A stretch of 64,000 bases of DNA from positions 1,612,001 to 1,676,000 of the forward strand of contig CAWEKT010000003.1 of the NCBI GenBank assembly GCA_963809765.1. Reading direction: 5' to 3'. A program made the translations under genes and the position numbers. Shown piece after piece: positions 1 through 8,797 of this stretch. The DNA comes from JACVRM01 sp963809765. Its GTDB lineage: Bacteria > Actinomycetota > Thermoleophilia > Gaiellales > Gaiellaceae. Within the stretch, counting starts at the first letter, position 1; every line of letters begins with the position of its first letter. The notes under the pieces are model-generated. The model did not search any database. It saw nothing but the letters and a program-made list of their open reading frames with translations, and was not told the origin of the DNA.

Positions 1-591
1 CTGATCTTCAACGGTGCGTGCGACAAGGTTCTCTACGACGGCCGGCGGCTCGCGCACCCGGCCGCCGTACCCGGCATGCGCGACCGGACGGTGGTCGTCG
101 GGTGCATGTCCAAGAACTACGGGATGCCCGGATGGCGTATCGGCTGGGCAGCCGCGCCTCGCGCGCTGGCGGCGGCGCTCGAGAACACCCACATCTTCAA
201 CGGAATCATGCCGAGCGGGTTCTGTCAGGCCGGCGCAGCGGCTGCCCTCTCCGGTCCCCAAGAGTGGCAGGAGCAGCTCACGGCGACCTTCCAGCGAAAC
301 CGAGACGCGCTGCTCTCCGAGCTCGCGGCCGCTCCAGGCATCCGCACGGTCAGCCCGGAGGGCGGCTACTTCTTCGTTGGCGACATCGAGCAGCTTGGTC
401 TCGACGCCGACACCTTCTGCCGCCGGCTGCTCGCCGAGCACGACGTCGCGGTTACGCCGATGCGCGGGTGGGGGAGCGACGACTACGGCAATTACGTCGT
501 CCGGTTCATCTTTACGGACGAGCCCGAGGAACGACTCCGCGAGGCTGGTCGCCGTGTCGCTGCTTTCGCCGCGCAGCTGGCCGGCGGCTGA
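1..591 (+). CDS. PLP-dependent aminotransferase, class I/II (C-terminal part)
   Basis: The reading frame is open from base 1, so the N-terminal half lies outside the window. The motif SKNYGMPGWRIGW near residue 37 is the class I/II aminotransferase active site: its lysine forms the Schiff base with pyridoxal phosphate and the following arginine binds cofactor phosphate. Downstream, NYVVRFIF near the end is the usual place of the substrate-carboxylate arginine. The substrate cannot be read from this fragment. It stands alone, with 237 bases before the next gene and no obvious operon partner. Confidence 0.93.
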   Translation: MIFNGACDKVLYDGRRLAHPAAVPGMRDRTVVVGCMSKNYGMPGWRIGWAAAPRALAAALENTHIFNGIMPSGFCQAGAAAALSGPQEWQEQLTATFQRNRDALLSELAAAPGIRTVSPEGGYFFVGDIEQLGLDADTFCRRLLAEHDVAVTPMRGWGSDDYGNYVVRFIFTDEPEERLREAGRRVAAFAAQLAGG

Positions 592-828
592 AACAAGCCG
601 CAGTTCGGCGCCAACGCGGAGCGCGACCTGCCGGCATCGCGAACGGCGAGGGAAGCGAATGCCCCGCTCCACCGTCTAGACAAGCGTGTATCCAGCGAGA
701 ACGGCTGCCCCTAGGCTCACTGCGTGGACGGGACTGAACGTGCCGAACGGCCCATTGCCCGCGTCCGCGTCCGGTTGTAGCCTCGAAACGGCTGCCGGGG
801 TGACCCGGCGCATGACGGAAGGCTGCGG

Positions 829-2394
829 ATGAAAAAGGCACTTGCGATCGTGGCGGTCGCCGCACTAGCGCTTGCGGCCGCATTCGGGATCTTTAAGTCG
901 GTGTCCGGCGGCTCGGCCGGGGATCGCGGCAAGGCTTCGATCCCCTCGGATGAGTCGGCCGTCAACAACGCCCAGGTCGTCTGGGGCCCGATCGTGCGTT
1001 TCTCCACGTCGCCTCTGCCGTCGCGGCGCCTCGTCGTGACGCAGAACGCCCTCATCCTCGACAGCGACCTGCCCCCTCCCGGGGTCGTCGACTCCAAGAA
1101 GGCCCGCGTCAGCTGCGACATCTACTACACGCGCGGCTGGAACAAGGTGGTACGGAAGCAAACCGTGGCCGGCACCTGGGTTCCGCCGTACATCGCCGAG
1201 AAGCTCTACGGCGGACAGCTGACGGGCCAGGTTCGCTGCGGTCCGTTCACCGTGGCGAAGAAGTCGCTCGGTCTCTGGCTCGGTGTCAACCCGCGCCTGA
1301 CGTGGGAGCGCGTCACGTTCGAACGGACGAATGGAAAGGGCGTCAATGGCTCGATCATCCGGACGCAGATCCGGACGGGCAAGCCCGCACCCCGGCTGGA
1401 TCCCGATGGGAAAGAGGCGACCTCGTTCCTTCCGTCTGTGCAGGGCGGCCCGATCTATCCCGCACTCGGCACGGTCCCCTTCGGCGGCCAGCTCGCCAGC
1501 ATCTGGCAGGCGTTCGGGCGCCCACCGGCGTCGACGTGCTCCGGCAGCCAGTGCTACTGGGCCACCGACACCGACCGCCTCTTCCTCCAGCTAGCCCTGC
1601 CGTTCAATGGCGCGGAGCAGGGGGAGCGGATCGTCGATCGTGCGGTTCTGTCCAGCAAGCGTCCCACCGCTTCCAAGCTTTCCGGCTGGGAAACACCCCA
1701 GGGCATCCACATCGGCTCGAGCCGTGCCGATGTCTTGAAGGCCTATCCGGGCGCCGACTGCGTCGGGCAACGATGCAACGTTACGCCCGCGCTCGCGTCG
1801 CTCGGCGGTGCCCGCTACCGCTTCTCGCTGGCCATCGGCCTCGATGACGACGCCCCAGACGCTGTGGTGGAGTCGATCGACGTTACTCAGATCGGCAGCG
1901 TCGAGGGCACCTGCCGGCCGACCGTCACCTTCCGCGAGCAGGGCATTCCCGACAGCGCCAGGATCTTCCACTTCGTGGCCCGGTGCAGCGGCAAGCTGAC
2001 GTCCGCTCGGCTCGAGCCGCTGGACGCCTCCACGCAGCTCGGTGAAGCGGAGACGAACGAGCGCAACCGTGTCGACCCGAGCGTGTTCAACGCTGCCGGC
2101 GGGGCTCCGCTCGCCGCGCTCGGCCATGGGCCGCTGTCGACGGTCGGGCTCGCGAACGGGGCGTACACCTGGCAGATCGGGTGCGACGTAGACGGCAAGT
2201 GCGCTCCTGGACGCGGATCGGGAACACCGGCCTGGGACGGCGCACTGTACGAGGACTGGGAGCTCGTGTTCCGTGGGGTCTCCACGGTGCCGTCGCGCAT
2301 CGAACGTTCCCAGGAGCTGATCGCGCCGCTCCGTTTCGTCGCCGAGTTCGCCGATCAGCCGACCTTCACCTACGTCCTGCGCCAGGCCTTCTAG
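829..2394 (+). CDS. Secreted protein of unknown function, intact paralogue 1
   Basis: This is a 521-residue protein. The start ATG opens a lysine-rich, then strongly hydrophobic N-terminus (residues 1-22) that looks like a signal peptide or membrane anchor. The mature part has paired cysteines and blocks such as VVWGPIVRFS, GLWLGVNPRLTW and WETPQGIHIGSS, all repeated in the next gene. That shows a tandem duplication. The C-terminus ends with FTYVLRQAF. I recognise no enzyme motif. A repeat palindrome starts 12 bases after the stop. The family is unknown; extracytoplasmic location is inferred from the leader only. Confidence 0.8.
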   Translation: MKKALAIVAVAALALAAAFGIFKSVSGGSAGDRGKASIPSDESAVNNAQVVWGPIVRFSTSPLPSRRLVVTQNALILDSDLPPPGVVDSKKARVSCDIYYTRGWNKVVRKQTVAGTWVPPYIAEKLYGGQLTGQVRCGPFTVAKKSLGLWLGVNPRLTWERVTFERTNGKGVNGSIIRTQIRTGKPAPRLDPDGKEATSFLPSVQGGPIYPALGTVPFGGQLASIWQAFGRPPASTCSGSQCYWATDTDRLFLQLALPFNGAEQGERIVDRAVLSSKRPTASKLSGWETPQGIHIGSSRADVLKAYPGADCVGQRCNVTPALASLGGARYRFSLAIGLDDDAPDAVVESIDVTQIGSVEGTCRPTVTFREQGIPDSARIFHFVARCSGKLTSARLEPLDASTQLGEAETNERNRVDPSVFNAAGGAPLAALGHGPLSTVGLANGAYTWQIGCDVDGKCAPGRGSGTPAWDGALYEDWELVFRGVSTVPSRIERSQELIAPLRFVAEFADQPTFTYVLRQAF

Positions 2395-2406
2395 CGCGAA
2401 CTGCTC

Positions 2407-2456
2407 GGGTCAGTCCCCGTCGATTACGCATCAGCGTGATCGACGGGGACTGACCC
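2407..2456. repeat. REP-like palindrome (symmetric copy)
   Basis: Perfect 18-base arms at 2407-2424 and 2439-2456 begin and end with GGGTCAGTCCCC and its complement. This is the only copy in which both ends carry the A variant. It sits just 3' of the preceding gene and could also act as a terminator hairpin. Confidence 0.85.
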
Positions 2457-2543
2457 GCCTTTCCTTCGTGGCGGAGAACCGCGTATCCAGGCCCGACGAC
2501 GCGGGCGTTGATCGCCCGTTCGCCCGCTTGTAGTCTCGAGTTC

Positions 2544-4094
2544 GTGAGCCGGAAGAGGGGTCTGTGGCGCTTGGCGTTGTGCCTTGCCGCTGTACTGACG
2601 CTCGCCGGCTCGTCCAACGCGGCTCGCCCAGACGCGGCCGCGCGCACGTCGGTCATGTGGGGAACGATCACCCGCTTCTCGCCGGCGCCGCTTCCCGGGC
2701 GCACAGTCCGCGTCACCCAGAACGTCGTGGTGCTGGACAGCACCCTGCCTGAACCAATTGTCGAGACCAACGACGTGCGCGTTCGCTGCGACGTCTACTA
2801 CAGCCGCGGCTGGACGAAGCTCGTCAGCAGGCTCTCTGTTCCGGGCTCCTGGAGGCCGCCGCACGTGGCTGAGAGTGACTACGACGGCGTGCTTACCGGC
2901 GAAGTCCGTTGCGGCCCGTGGAAGGTCAAGCCGGGAACCCTGGGCCTCTGGCTCGGCGTCAACCCACGGGTCACCTACCGGGGCACGACGTTGGATCTCG
3001 CCCGGGGAAAGGGCCTGAAGGGCCGCCTGATCCGGGTGCAGCTCCGCAAGCCGCGGCCCAGGAGCACGCCCCCTCCGGCACCGCCCGCGCCGACGTCGTT
3101 CCTGCCGCGGGTAGCCGGCGGCACCCTGTACCCGGCGCTCGGTCAGGTCTCGTTCGGCGGCACCATGGGCGCACTGTGGCAGGCGTTCGGCAAGCCGCCG
3201 GCCGCAACCTGCGCAGAAAATGCGTGCAACTGGGTGACGAGCGTGGACACCTTCCATGTCCAACCCGAGGATCCGTTTGACGGTGCTGCGGCGGCGGGCC
3301 GGCGATTCAGGAACGTGTCCCTGTTCACGAAGGACGTCACGAAGTCGAAGCTAGACGGCTGGCTGACACCTGAGGGGATCCACATCGGCTCCACGGCAGC
3401 GGAGGTGACCCGTGCCTACCCGGCCAGCGGCTGCCGGGGCGCCGATCGGGAATGTCAGCTCGAGCTACTGCGAGCCCATGACGGCGCGCGTTACCGCTTC
3501 CGACTCTTCGTGGGCCTCAACGGCCGCGTATCGAACGCACAAGCGCGCGTCATGTCGATCCGTGTCATGCAGCTGGGCGCGGAGGAAGGCAGCTGCCGCC
3601 CGCATATCAGCTTCAGCTCGCTGGGCACGGGTCGCCGGAGCCTTCAGTTCGCAGGTGCACTGCAGCGGCAAGCTGAAGACCGCCCGGCTGGAGGCCGCTC
3701 GACGGACTCCACTCGCCTCGGCGAGGCGGCCAACGATCAGCGGAGCAACCGGATACCCACAGACGTCCACCGACGTCGGCACTCAGAGCCACCAGCCCGA
3801 CGGCCGTCGGCTTTCTGACGAGGACGTTCGCAGGCGGTGTCATACGTCTGGCGGTCGGCTGCGAGACGCCGGATCGAGTTCGATCCTGCGCGTTGCGCGC
3901 CAGGCCGAGGTCCCGGGGCACCGTTCACCTGGGATCGCAGGTCTCTGTACGAGCACTGGGAGCTGAACTTCCGTGGCACCTCGAGCGTCCCGTCCGTGAC
4001 GCAGAACGAGATCGAACGGATCCCGGCTCTGCGCTTCGTCGTCGAGTTCGCCGACCGGCCAACGTTCACGTACATCCTTCGCCAGGCGTACTAG
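2544..4094 (+). pseudogene. Secreted protein paralogue 2, frameshifted
   Basis: The copy is collinear with the upstream 521-residue protein: VMWGTITRFS, GLWLGVNPRVTY, LTPEGIHIGS and the end FTYILRQAY. The GTG at 2544 gives a convincing signal peptide ending near SSNAARP. Similarity runs in one frame to about 3650, continues in another frame to about 3700 (VHCSGKLKTARLEA), returns, then breaks again before the conserved C-terminal block that resumes near 3860. At least three indels are therefore needed. It is either a decaying duplicate or a victim of the indel errors seen elsewhere in this window. Confidence 0.75.
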
Positions 4095-4179
4095 AGCGCG
4101 AATCGCTCGGGTCAGAACCGTCTGTCCTTCGCTGGCGGAAACGTGATCGTTTCTTGATCGCGATGGCTACCATGGGGTC

Positions 4180-4518
4180 GTGAGCACGGCTTTCGCCCAC
4201 GAGGCCATGCGCGCCCGCGATGTCGGCCACCTCAACGACGTCCTGCTCGCGCGCGCGACCGGAGCGGCGCGCAGCACTGCGCGTGCCTGGCTCTCAGGCC
4301 GGACCTCGCCACGCGGGCGCTACGCCGACCGGGTGGTTGAGCTCTCGGAGATCGTTGACCGGCTCGCTCGCGTCGTCGATCCCGAGTACATCCCCGTCTG
4401 GCTGACGAAGCCGGTGGCCGCGCTCGGCGACGACAAACCGATCGACCTGATCAAGCGCGGGCGCTACAAGGCGGTCGCCCAGGTCGTCGGCAGCCTCGAG
4501 GATCCCGGCGCGGTCTGA
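4180..4518 (+). CDS. Xre/MbcA/ParS-type antitoxin of a RES toxin-antitoxin pair
   Basis: A 112-residue protein. Residues 20-50 (GAARSTARAWLSGRTSP) look like a degenerate helix-turn-helix. The C-terminal half (YIPVWLTKPVAALGDDKPID) has the Trp and Leu-Gly-(asp)-Pro-(ile/leu)-Asp pattern of the MbcA/ParS/Xre toxin-binding domain (DUF2384). It starts at GTG 4180 and ends 4 bases before the RES gene, the standard antitoxin-first order. It should neutralise the partner toxin and probably represses the operon; this is inferred from the family. A DUF2384 protein without the toxin role is unlikely given the neighbour. Confidence 0.85.
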   Translation: MSTAFAHEAMRARDVGHLNDVLLARATGAARSTARAWLSGRTSPRGRYADRVVELSEIVDRLARVVDPEYIPVWLTKPVAALGDDKPIDLIKRGRYKAVAQVVGSLEDPGAV

Positions 4519-4522
4519 CGCC

Positions 4523-5038
4523 GTGCCCCGGAAGTTCCGGGCTGCGGGCTGGTGGTTCAGGCACGGGCCGGTCGGGGCACCGGCGCTGCCGCAGCGCGAT
4601 CCACCGCCCGACAATCGCTGGCAGCGCGGCCACGTCGTCGATGCCCTGTACCTCGCCGACTCCGAGGCGACCGCGTGGGCCGAGTGGTACCGCTGGCTGG
4701 CCGAGGCTGCGGTGCCGCCGAACCATGCGCTGCCGCGACTGCTCTGGCGCTGGCAGGTAGATGTAGAGGTTGCTGACCTGAGGACGAAGCGGCGGCTCGC
4801 CGCCATGGACCTCGAGCTGCCGCGGCCGGGCAGGCGCGGCTGGCGTCGCTACCAGGAAGCGGGTGAGCAGCTTTGGCGCGACGGCTGGCCGGGACTCATC
4901 GCGCCGAGTGCGGCCCGACCAGAAGGTCTGGTGCTCTGCCTCTTCCGCACGGCGGAGGGCGTCCCGGGCGCTCGCCCGGTTGGTCGGCCTCGAACCGTGC
5001 GAGAGCCGCCCGCACCGCCGACGGGCATGACGACCTAG
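4523..5038 (+). CDS. RES-domain toxin
   Basis: A 171-residue RES-family protein. The landmarks seen are an early WWFRHGP segment, ALYLADSEATAWAEW (residues 49-63, with the family Glu) and GLIAPSAARPEG (about 125), followed by the LCLF strand. Characterised RES toxins such as MbcT degrade or modify NAD+, which stops growth; that activity here is by family. The start GTG lies 4 bases after the antitoxin stop, so the two are cotranscribed and probably translationally coupled. The C-terminal 20 residues are proline- and arginine-rich and not part of the fold. Confidence 0.85.
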   Translation: MPRKFRAAGWWFRHGPVGAPALPQRDPPPDNRWQRGHVVDALYLADSEATAWAEWYRWLAEAAVPPNHALPRLLWRWQVDVEVADLRTKRRLAAMDLELPRPGRRGWRRYQEAGEQLWRDGWPGLIAPSAARPEGLVLCLFRTAEGVPGARPVGRPRTVREPPAPPTGMTT

Positions 5039-5061
5039 CCGCGTCTGCTATCGAACCCCCG

Positions 5062-5790
5062 ATGTCCCGACCCCGCACGTGCCTCCTTGGCCTCGCCATC
5101 CTCGTGGCAATCGTCGGCGTGAGTGCTGCGACGGGCGCCCGCTCACCCGCGGCGCACGGCCCGCCGCTCCAGCCGGCCATCCGCTGGAAGCCGGTGCCGA
5201 TGCCGCCGACCCGGCTCAGCCAGATGGCTGCCTACTCGCGACGCCACTACGGGAGTGCGGGCTGGCGGCTGCGGCCGCGAGCCATCGTCCAGCACTACAC
5301 GGCGAACGAGTCGTTCAGCGCGACGTGGAACACCTTCGCCGCGAACACGCCCGACGGCGAGCTGGGCGAGCTGCCCGGCACTTGCGCGCACTTCGTCATC
5401 GACCGGGACGGGACGATCTACCAGCTCGCGAAGCTCGACGTCCGCTGCCGACACACCGTTGGACTCAATTGGACGGCGATCGGCGTCGAGCACGTCGGGA
5501 CAAGGGACGCTGCTGTGCTCGGGAACCCGCGACAGCTGGCCGCTTCGATCGCGCTCTCCCGCTGGCTGATGGCACGGTACGGCATCGATCTCGGCGACGT
5601 GATCGGCCACGCGGAGAGCCTCACCAGCCCGTACCGCCGCGAGCTCTACCCGGCGTGGAAGTGCCAGACCCACGGCGATTTCGGGCGGCAGACGATGGAT
5701 CGGTACCGGGCACGCCTGGCGCGGGCAGCGGCGGAGGCGCATGTCCCGATCGGAAGCCGGGTTCATCGCGTGCGCAGCAAATGCGGCTAG
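5062..5790 (+). CDS. Secreted N-acetylmuramoyl-L-alanine amidase / PGRP-like protein
   Basis: I chose ATG 5062 because it opens a signal peptide (residues 1-28, LLGLAILVAIVGVSAATG); longer in-frame starts lack one. Residues 70-200 match an amidase_2/PGRP zinc fold: HYTANES gives the first zinc histidine, CAHFVIDRDGTIYQL is the core strand pair, GVEHVG the middle, and VIGHAES the second histidine before a late KCQTHGDF segment. The family cleaves the lactyl amide between MurNAc and L-alanine in peptidoglycan. The gene converges on the frameshifted gene at 5809 and appears monocistronic. Confidence 0.85.
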   Translation: MSRPRTCLLGLAILVAIVGVSAATGARSPAAHGPPLQPAIRWKPVPMPPTRLSQMAAYSRRHYGSAGWRLRPRAIVQHYTANESFSATWNTFAANTPDGELGELPGTCAHFVIDRDGTIYQLAKLDVRCRHTVGLNWTAIGVEHVGTRDAAVLGNPRQLAASIALSRWLMARYGIDLGDVIGHAESLTSPYRRELYPAWKCQTHGDFGRQTMDRYRARLARAAAEAHVPIGSRVHRVRSKCG

Positions 5791-5808
5791 CGGTCGCGCG
5801 ACTCCGGC

Positions 5809-6538
5809 TCAGGTATCGCCGAGCCGCTTCTCGAGGCGCTCGACCTCCTTGGTCGCGCGGTTCGCCCGTTTGCGGGCCTCCTCCGCGTCGCGCTCTGCCT
5901 GCCGAGCCTCTCGCGCCGAGCTCCCTGGCAACCGCTTGCGCGTCCGTGAGTGCCGACTGCAGTGCGGCCCGGTCGGCCGCTCGAGTCTTGCTCTCGTCCG
6001 TGGTCGCGCGCTTCGACTGCGGCTTGATCTGGATCCCCGCGAGCGCCTCGAAGCCCGGCGGCTCGACCTCCTCCGCCAGCGTGCCGGCAACGAGGTCGTC
6101 CACCGTCTCTGGCCTGGCCGCAGCACCCTGCAGTGTCGAGCGCACCTTGTCGAGCGTCGCGTCGGTGGGGTCGCGCCCCGCCTTGGCGAGGAGCTCCTGG
6201 GCGCGCTTCTGAAGCGCGTCGAGCGCCTCGCGCTCGGCCTTTCGTGCCGCGTCGAACTTCGCCGGCGAGGCGCCGTGCGCACTGCGGAGCCGCTCCGCGC
6301 TCTGGACGAGCTTCTCCACGTCCTTGCGCCGCGAGCGCGCGAGCTGGTTGACCGCCCAGACGGGGACGGGCGGCTTGCGCAGCTTGGAAACGGTCTCGGC
6401 GTCCTCGGCTTTGCCGGCCTGCTTCAGCGCCTTGGCGAGCGCGTTGCGTTCGGAGACGAAGTCCTCGAGCGCGACGCCGTAGAGCTGCTCGGCAGCCTCC
6501 TCGGCGCTCCGTGGTTCTCCGCCGGCCACGCCGTCCAA
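5809..6538 (-). CDS. Conserved actinobacterial hypothetical protein, helical (one frameshift)
   Basis: A charged, alpha-helical protein of about 243 residues with an N-terminal block EQLYGVALEDFVSERNALAK and a middle PPVPVWAVNQLARSRR, a pattern I recall from many actinobacterial hypothetical proteins. The C-terminus (ARQAERDAEEARKRANR) is coiled-coil-like. The frame slips by one base near 5910-5925, where the coiled coil continues in the next frame to the stop at 5809. Start: TTG 6538 or GTG 6529, neither with a clear ribosome site. It is divergent from the manganese catalase gene. The function is unknown. Confidence 0.65.
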
Positions 6539-6622
6539 CTTAGCCGCTGCGGACGCGCGTGAGCGAAGCGTTTCGCCCCTCCCCGCAGGGGTAGGCGTAG
6601 GGCTCCGCAACCAGGAGGCCTG

Positions 6623-7645
6623 ATGATCCAACGCATTGATCGCATCGCCATCGAGCTGCCGCCGCCGTCCGATCCGGACCCGGAGGGCGCGCAGGCTGTG
6701 CAGGAGTTGATGGGCGGCCGCTTCGGCGAGATGTCGACGTTCATGAACTACACGTTCCAGTCCTGGAACTTCCGCAACCGACAGGGCGCCCGGCCGTTCT
6801 ACGACCTGGTTGCCAACATCGCGGCCGAGGAGTTCGGGCACGTCGAGCTCGTCGCGACAGCGATCAACACGATGCTCACCGGGGCGAGCCCGACGAACGA
6901 CGGCAAGGCGCCGAAGTCGTCGCTGGCACCCGTGAAGGGCGTCGGCAACCCGCACCACTTCCTCGCCGGCGGGCAGGGTGCGCTGCCTCAGAACTCGCAG
7001 GGGCGTCCGTGGAACGGGGACTACGTCTTCGCCTCCGGCGACCTGGTCGAGGATCTGACCCATAACTTCTTCCTCGAGACCGGAGCGCGCAACAACAAGC
7101 TGAAGGTCTACGAGATGGTCGAGCACCCGGTGGCGCGGGCCTTGACGGGGTACCTGCTCGTGCGTGGCGGCGTGCACCAGATCGCCTACGCCCGTGCGAT
7201 CGAGCGGCTGACAGGCGCCGACCTGACCAAGATGTTCCCGACGCCGCGGATCCCGACCGACAAGATCCCGGAGTGCCGCCCGCACATCAAGCGTGGCGAC
7301 CACCTGCGGCTCTATCGCTTCTCGCCAGGGGACTATCAGGAGCTCGCGGCTGTCTTCAACGGGCCGAGCCCGGAGACGGGCGAGGACCTCGTCGTCATCG
7401 ACGAGATGCCGGAGGGCGTTCCTGCCCACGATCTGCCCGCGCAACCGGCCGTGTTCGCGCCCGGATACGACCCGGATGAGATCAAGCAGATTGCGCAGAA
7501 GCTGCGCAGCGCTGCCGGCCTGCCGAAGGAGCCGACCGGTGAAGTTGGCAACGGCAAGGCGACACGGACCTCGTCGCGCTCGACCACGAAAAGGACGACG
7601 AAGAGCCCGACGCGGAAGCGCGCGACGTCTGGCTCACGCAAGTAA
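6623..7645 (+). CDS. Manganese catalase
   Basis: A 340-residue di-manganese catalase: 2 H2O2 to 2 H2O + O2, in the cytoplasm. The N-terminus (FGEMSTFMNYTFQSWNFR, residues 32-49) and AAEEFGHVELVATAI near 75 give the ferritin-like four-helix metal ligands Glu, Glu and His. Later VEDLTHNFFLETGA and GVHQIAYARAIE supply the second set. AGGAGG at 6613-6618 lies four bases before the ATG. The last 45 residues are an Arg/Lys/Thr/Ser-rich tail absent from the catalytic fold, perhaps for nucleic-acid or wall contact. A strong hairpin terminator follows. Confidence 0.95.
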   Translation: MIQRIDRIAIELPPPSDPDPEGAQAVQELMGGRFGEMSTFMNYTFQSWNFRNRQGARPFYDLVANIAAEEFGHVELVATAINTMLTGASPTNDGKAPKSSLAPVKGVGNPHHFLAGGQGALPQNSQGRPWNGDYVFASGDLVEDLTHNFFLETGARNNKLKVYEMVEHPVARALTGYLLVRGGVHQIAYARAIERLTGADLTKMFPTPRIPTDKIPECRPHIKRGDHLRLYRFSPGDYQELAAVFNGPSPETGEDLVVIDEMPEGVPAHDLPAQPAVFAPGYDPDEIKQIAQKLRSAAGLPKEPTGEVGNGKATRTSSRSTTKRTTKSPTRKRATSGSRK

Positions 7646-7670
7646 CGAAGGGCCGGTTCATTCGCCCTCC

Positions 7671-7698
7671 ACGAAGCCCCGCCTCGGCGGGGCTTCGT
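7671..7698. terminator. Bidirectional hairpin terminator
   Basis: The arms ACGAAGCCCCGCC (7671-7683) and GGCGGGGCTTCGT (7686-7698) are perfectly complementary over 13 bases. The hairpin lies between the convergent catalase gene and the gene ending at 7740, so it can serve both. Confidence 0.8.
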
Positions 7699-7739
7699 GC
7701 TTCCCGGGCGGGTCGCCCGCGCCGCTGCTCTCGGACGAC

Positions 7740-8696
7740 CTAGCTCGGCAGGTAGCGGTCGCGGAGTGCCCGGGCCGAGGCCGCCGGCAAGCCACCAGCA
7801 TTGAGCAGCTCCTCGAGCGTCCTCGACCCGAAGGTCGAGCGGTCGGCCAGCAAACCCTCGTACCGCGCGCACGCGTCCGCGTAGTCGCTGTTGCCGGCGG
7901 GGTGGACCACGACGTACCGCCCCCAGCCGCACGCGCCGCTCTCGTGTTGGAGCATCGAGAGCAGCAGCAGGTGCTCCAGCCACATCACGGCGAGGTCTGA
8001 TCTGCCCTTGACCTTGTCGAGCGCGCCAGGCTGGAACGCGCCCGACCGCTCCGCGACCTCGAGGTAGCGCCGCAGCTTCTCCGGCTTCGGAGTCTCCGCC
8101 TTGCAGCGGTCGTGGTAGCGGATCGCGACGCCGACCACTGCCTGGGACGCGCCGCCGATGTCCAGCACGAACGCCGCGTCGAACGCGCGCAGGCTGTCGA
8201 GGTACGAAGGATCGAAGCGGCCCGGCGAGTGCGCGAAGCGGACGGCGGTCACGGTGCCGGGGGCGTCCGGCCACCAGGCGTGGACGGCCCGGTCGGCAAG
8301 GTCGAGATCGGCGGCCAGGTCGCCGAAGAGGTTGAAGGCGAGCGCCGGCGACCAGAGCAGTTCGGCCCACAACCGCTGGTGGTCGAAGCTCTGGTGCGGC
8401 TCGATCACCGACGTCCGCGCCCGCGCGGCGTCGAGCGCGCCCTCGGTGACGAAGGTCGCTCCGGTCTCCGTGGCGTAGTCGAGCGGTAACCGGCTGCCGA
8501 CCGGACGCACCTGCTTGCCGGCCTTCGGCACGATCGGCTGCGAGCCGATCGGGTGCCCGTTCGCTTCGCGCCAGCGCGCCTGGTGGTAGCGCAGCCGGCG
8601 GCGGAAGTCGGTCATCTCCGGCCGGCCCGGCACGCGGTCTTCCGCCTCCCAGCAGTGCGCGGCCTCGAGCTCCGGCTGGGTGGGCTCTGCCGCCAC
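7740..8696 (-). CDS. PD-(D/E)XK-like protein, probably lacking catalytic residues
   Basis: A 318-residue cytoplasmic protein starting at GTG 8696. The central strand FDAAFVLDIGGASQAVVGVA followed by IRYHDRCK, then the helix ending LLLLSMLQHESG, recalls PD-(D/E)XK superfamily proteins whose core reads roughly D...VAIEVKYHE. Here the expected Glu-x-Lys appears as Ala-Ile-Arg, so cleavage activity is doubtful. The C-terminus (VVHPAGNSDYADACARY) fits the same family. The gene stands alone between a terminator and a divergent carboxypeptidase gene. The family call is by recollection of the motif and is moderate in certainty. Confidence 0.55.
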   Translation of the reverse strand: MAAEPTQPELEAAHCWEAEDRVPGRPEMTDFRRRLRYHQARWREANGHPIGSQPIVPKAGKQVRPVGSRLPLDYATETGATFVTEGALDAARARTSVIEPHQSFDHQRLWAELLWSPALAFNLFGDLAADLDLADRAVHAWWPDAPGTVTAVRFAHSPGRFDPSYLDSLRAFDAAFVLDIGGASQAVVGVAIRYHDRCKAETPKPEKLRRYLEVAERSGAFQPGALDKVKGRSDLAVMWLEHLLLLSMLQHESGACGWGRYVVVHPAGNSDYADACARYEGLLADRSTFGSRTLEELLNAGGLPAASARALRDRYLPS

Positions 8697-8797
8697 CGCG
8701 CCATCCTACGGCGACCCCTGGAGGGCAGGTTTGTGATATGACACCCCGGGTAGTGGTTACACATTCACGAGGCTTCAGCAACGCCCAGGAGGAGTTC

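Noticed and set aside
4111..4130. CTCGGGTCAGAACCGTCTGTCC after the second paralogue
   Set aside because: It resembles a broken repeat end (GGGTCAG...CTGTCC) but lacks the CCCC/GGGG core and pairing arm, so I did not list it as a repeat.
5621..7444. A 607-codon minus frame across the manganese catalase gene
   Set aside because: Only its C-terminal half is protein-like and that belongs to the gene at 5809-6538; the rest is the antisense of the catalase.
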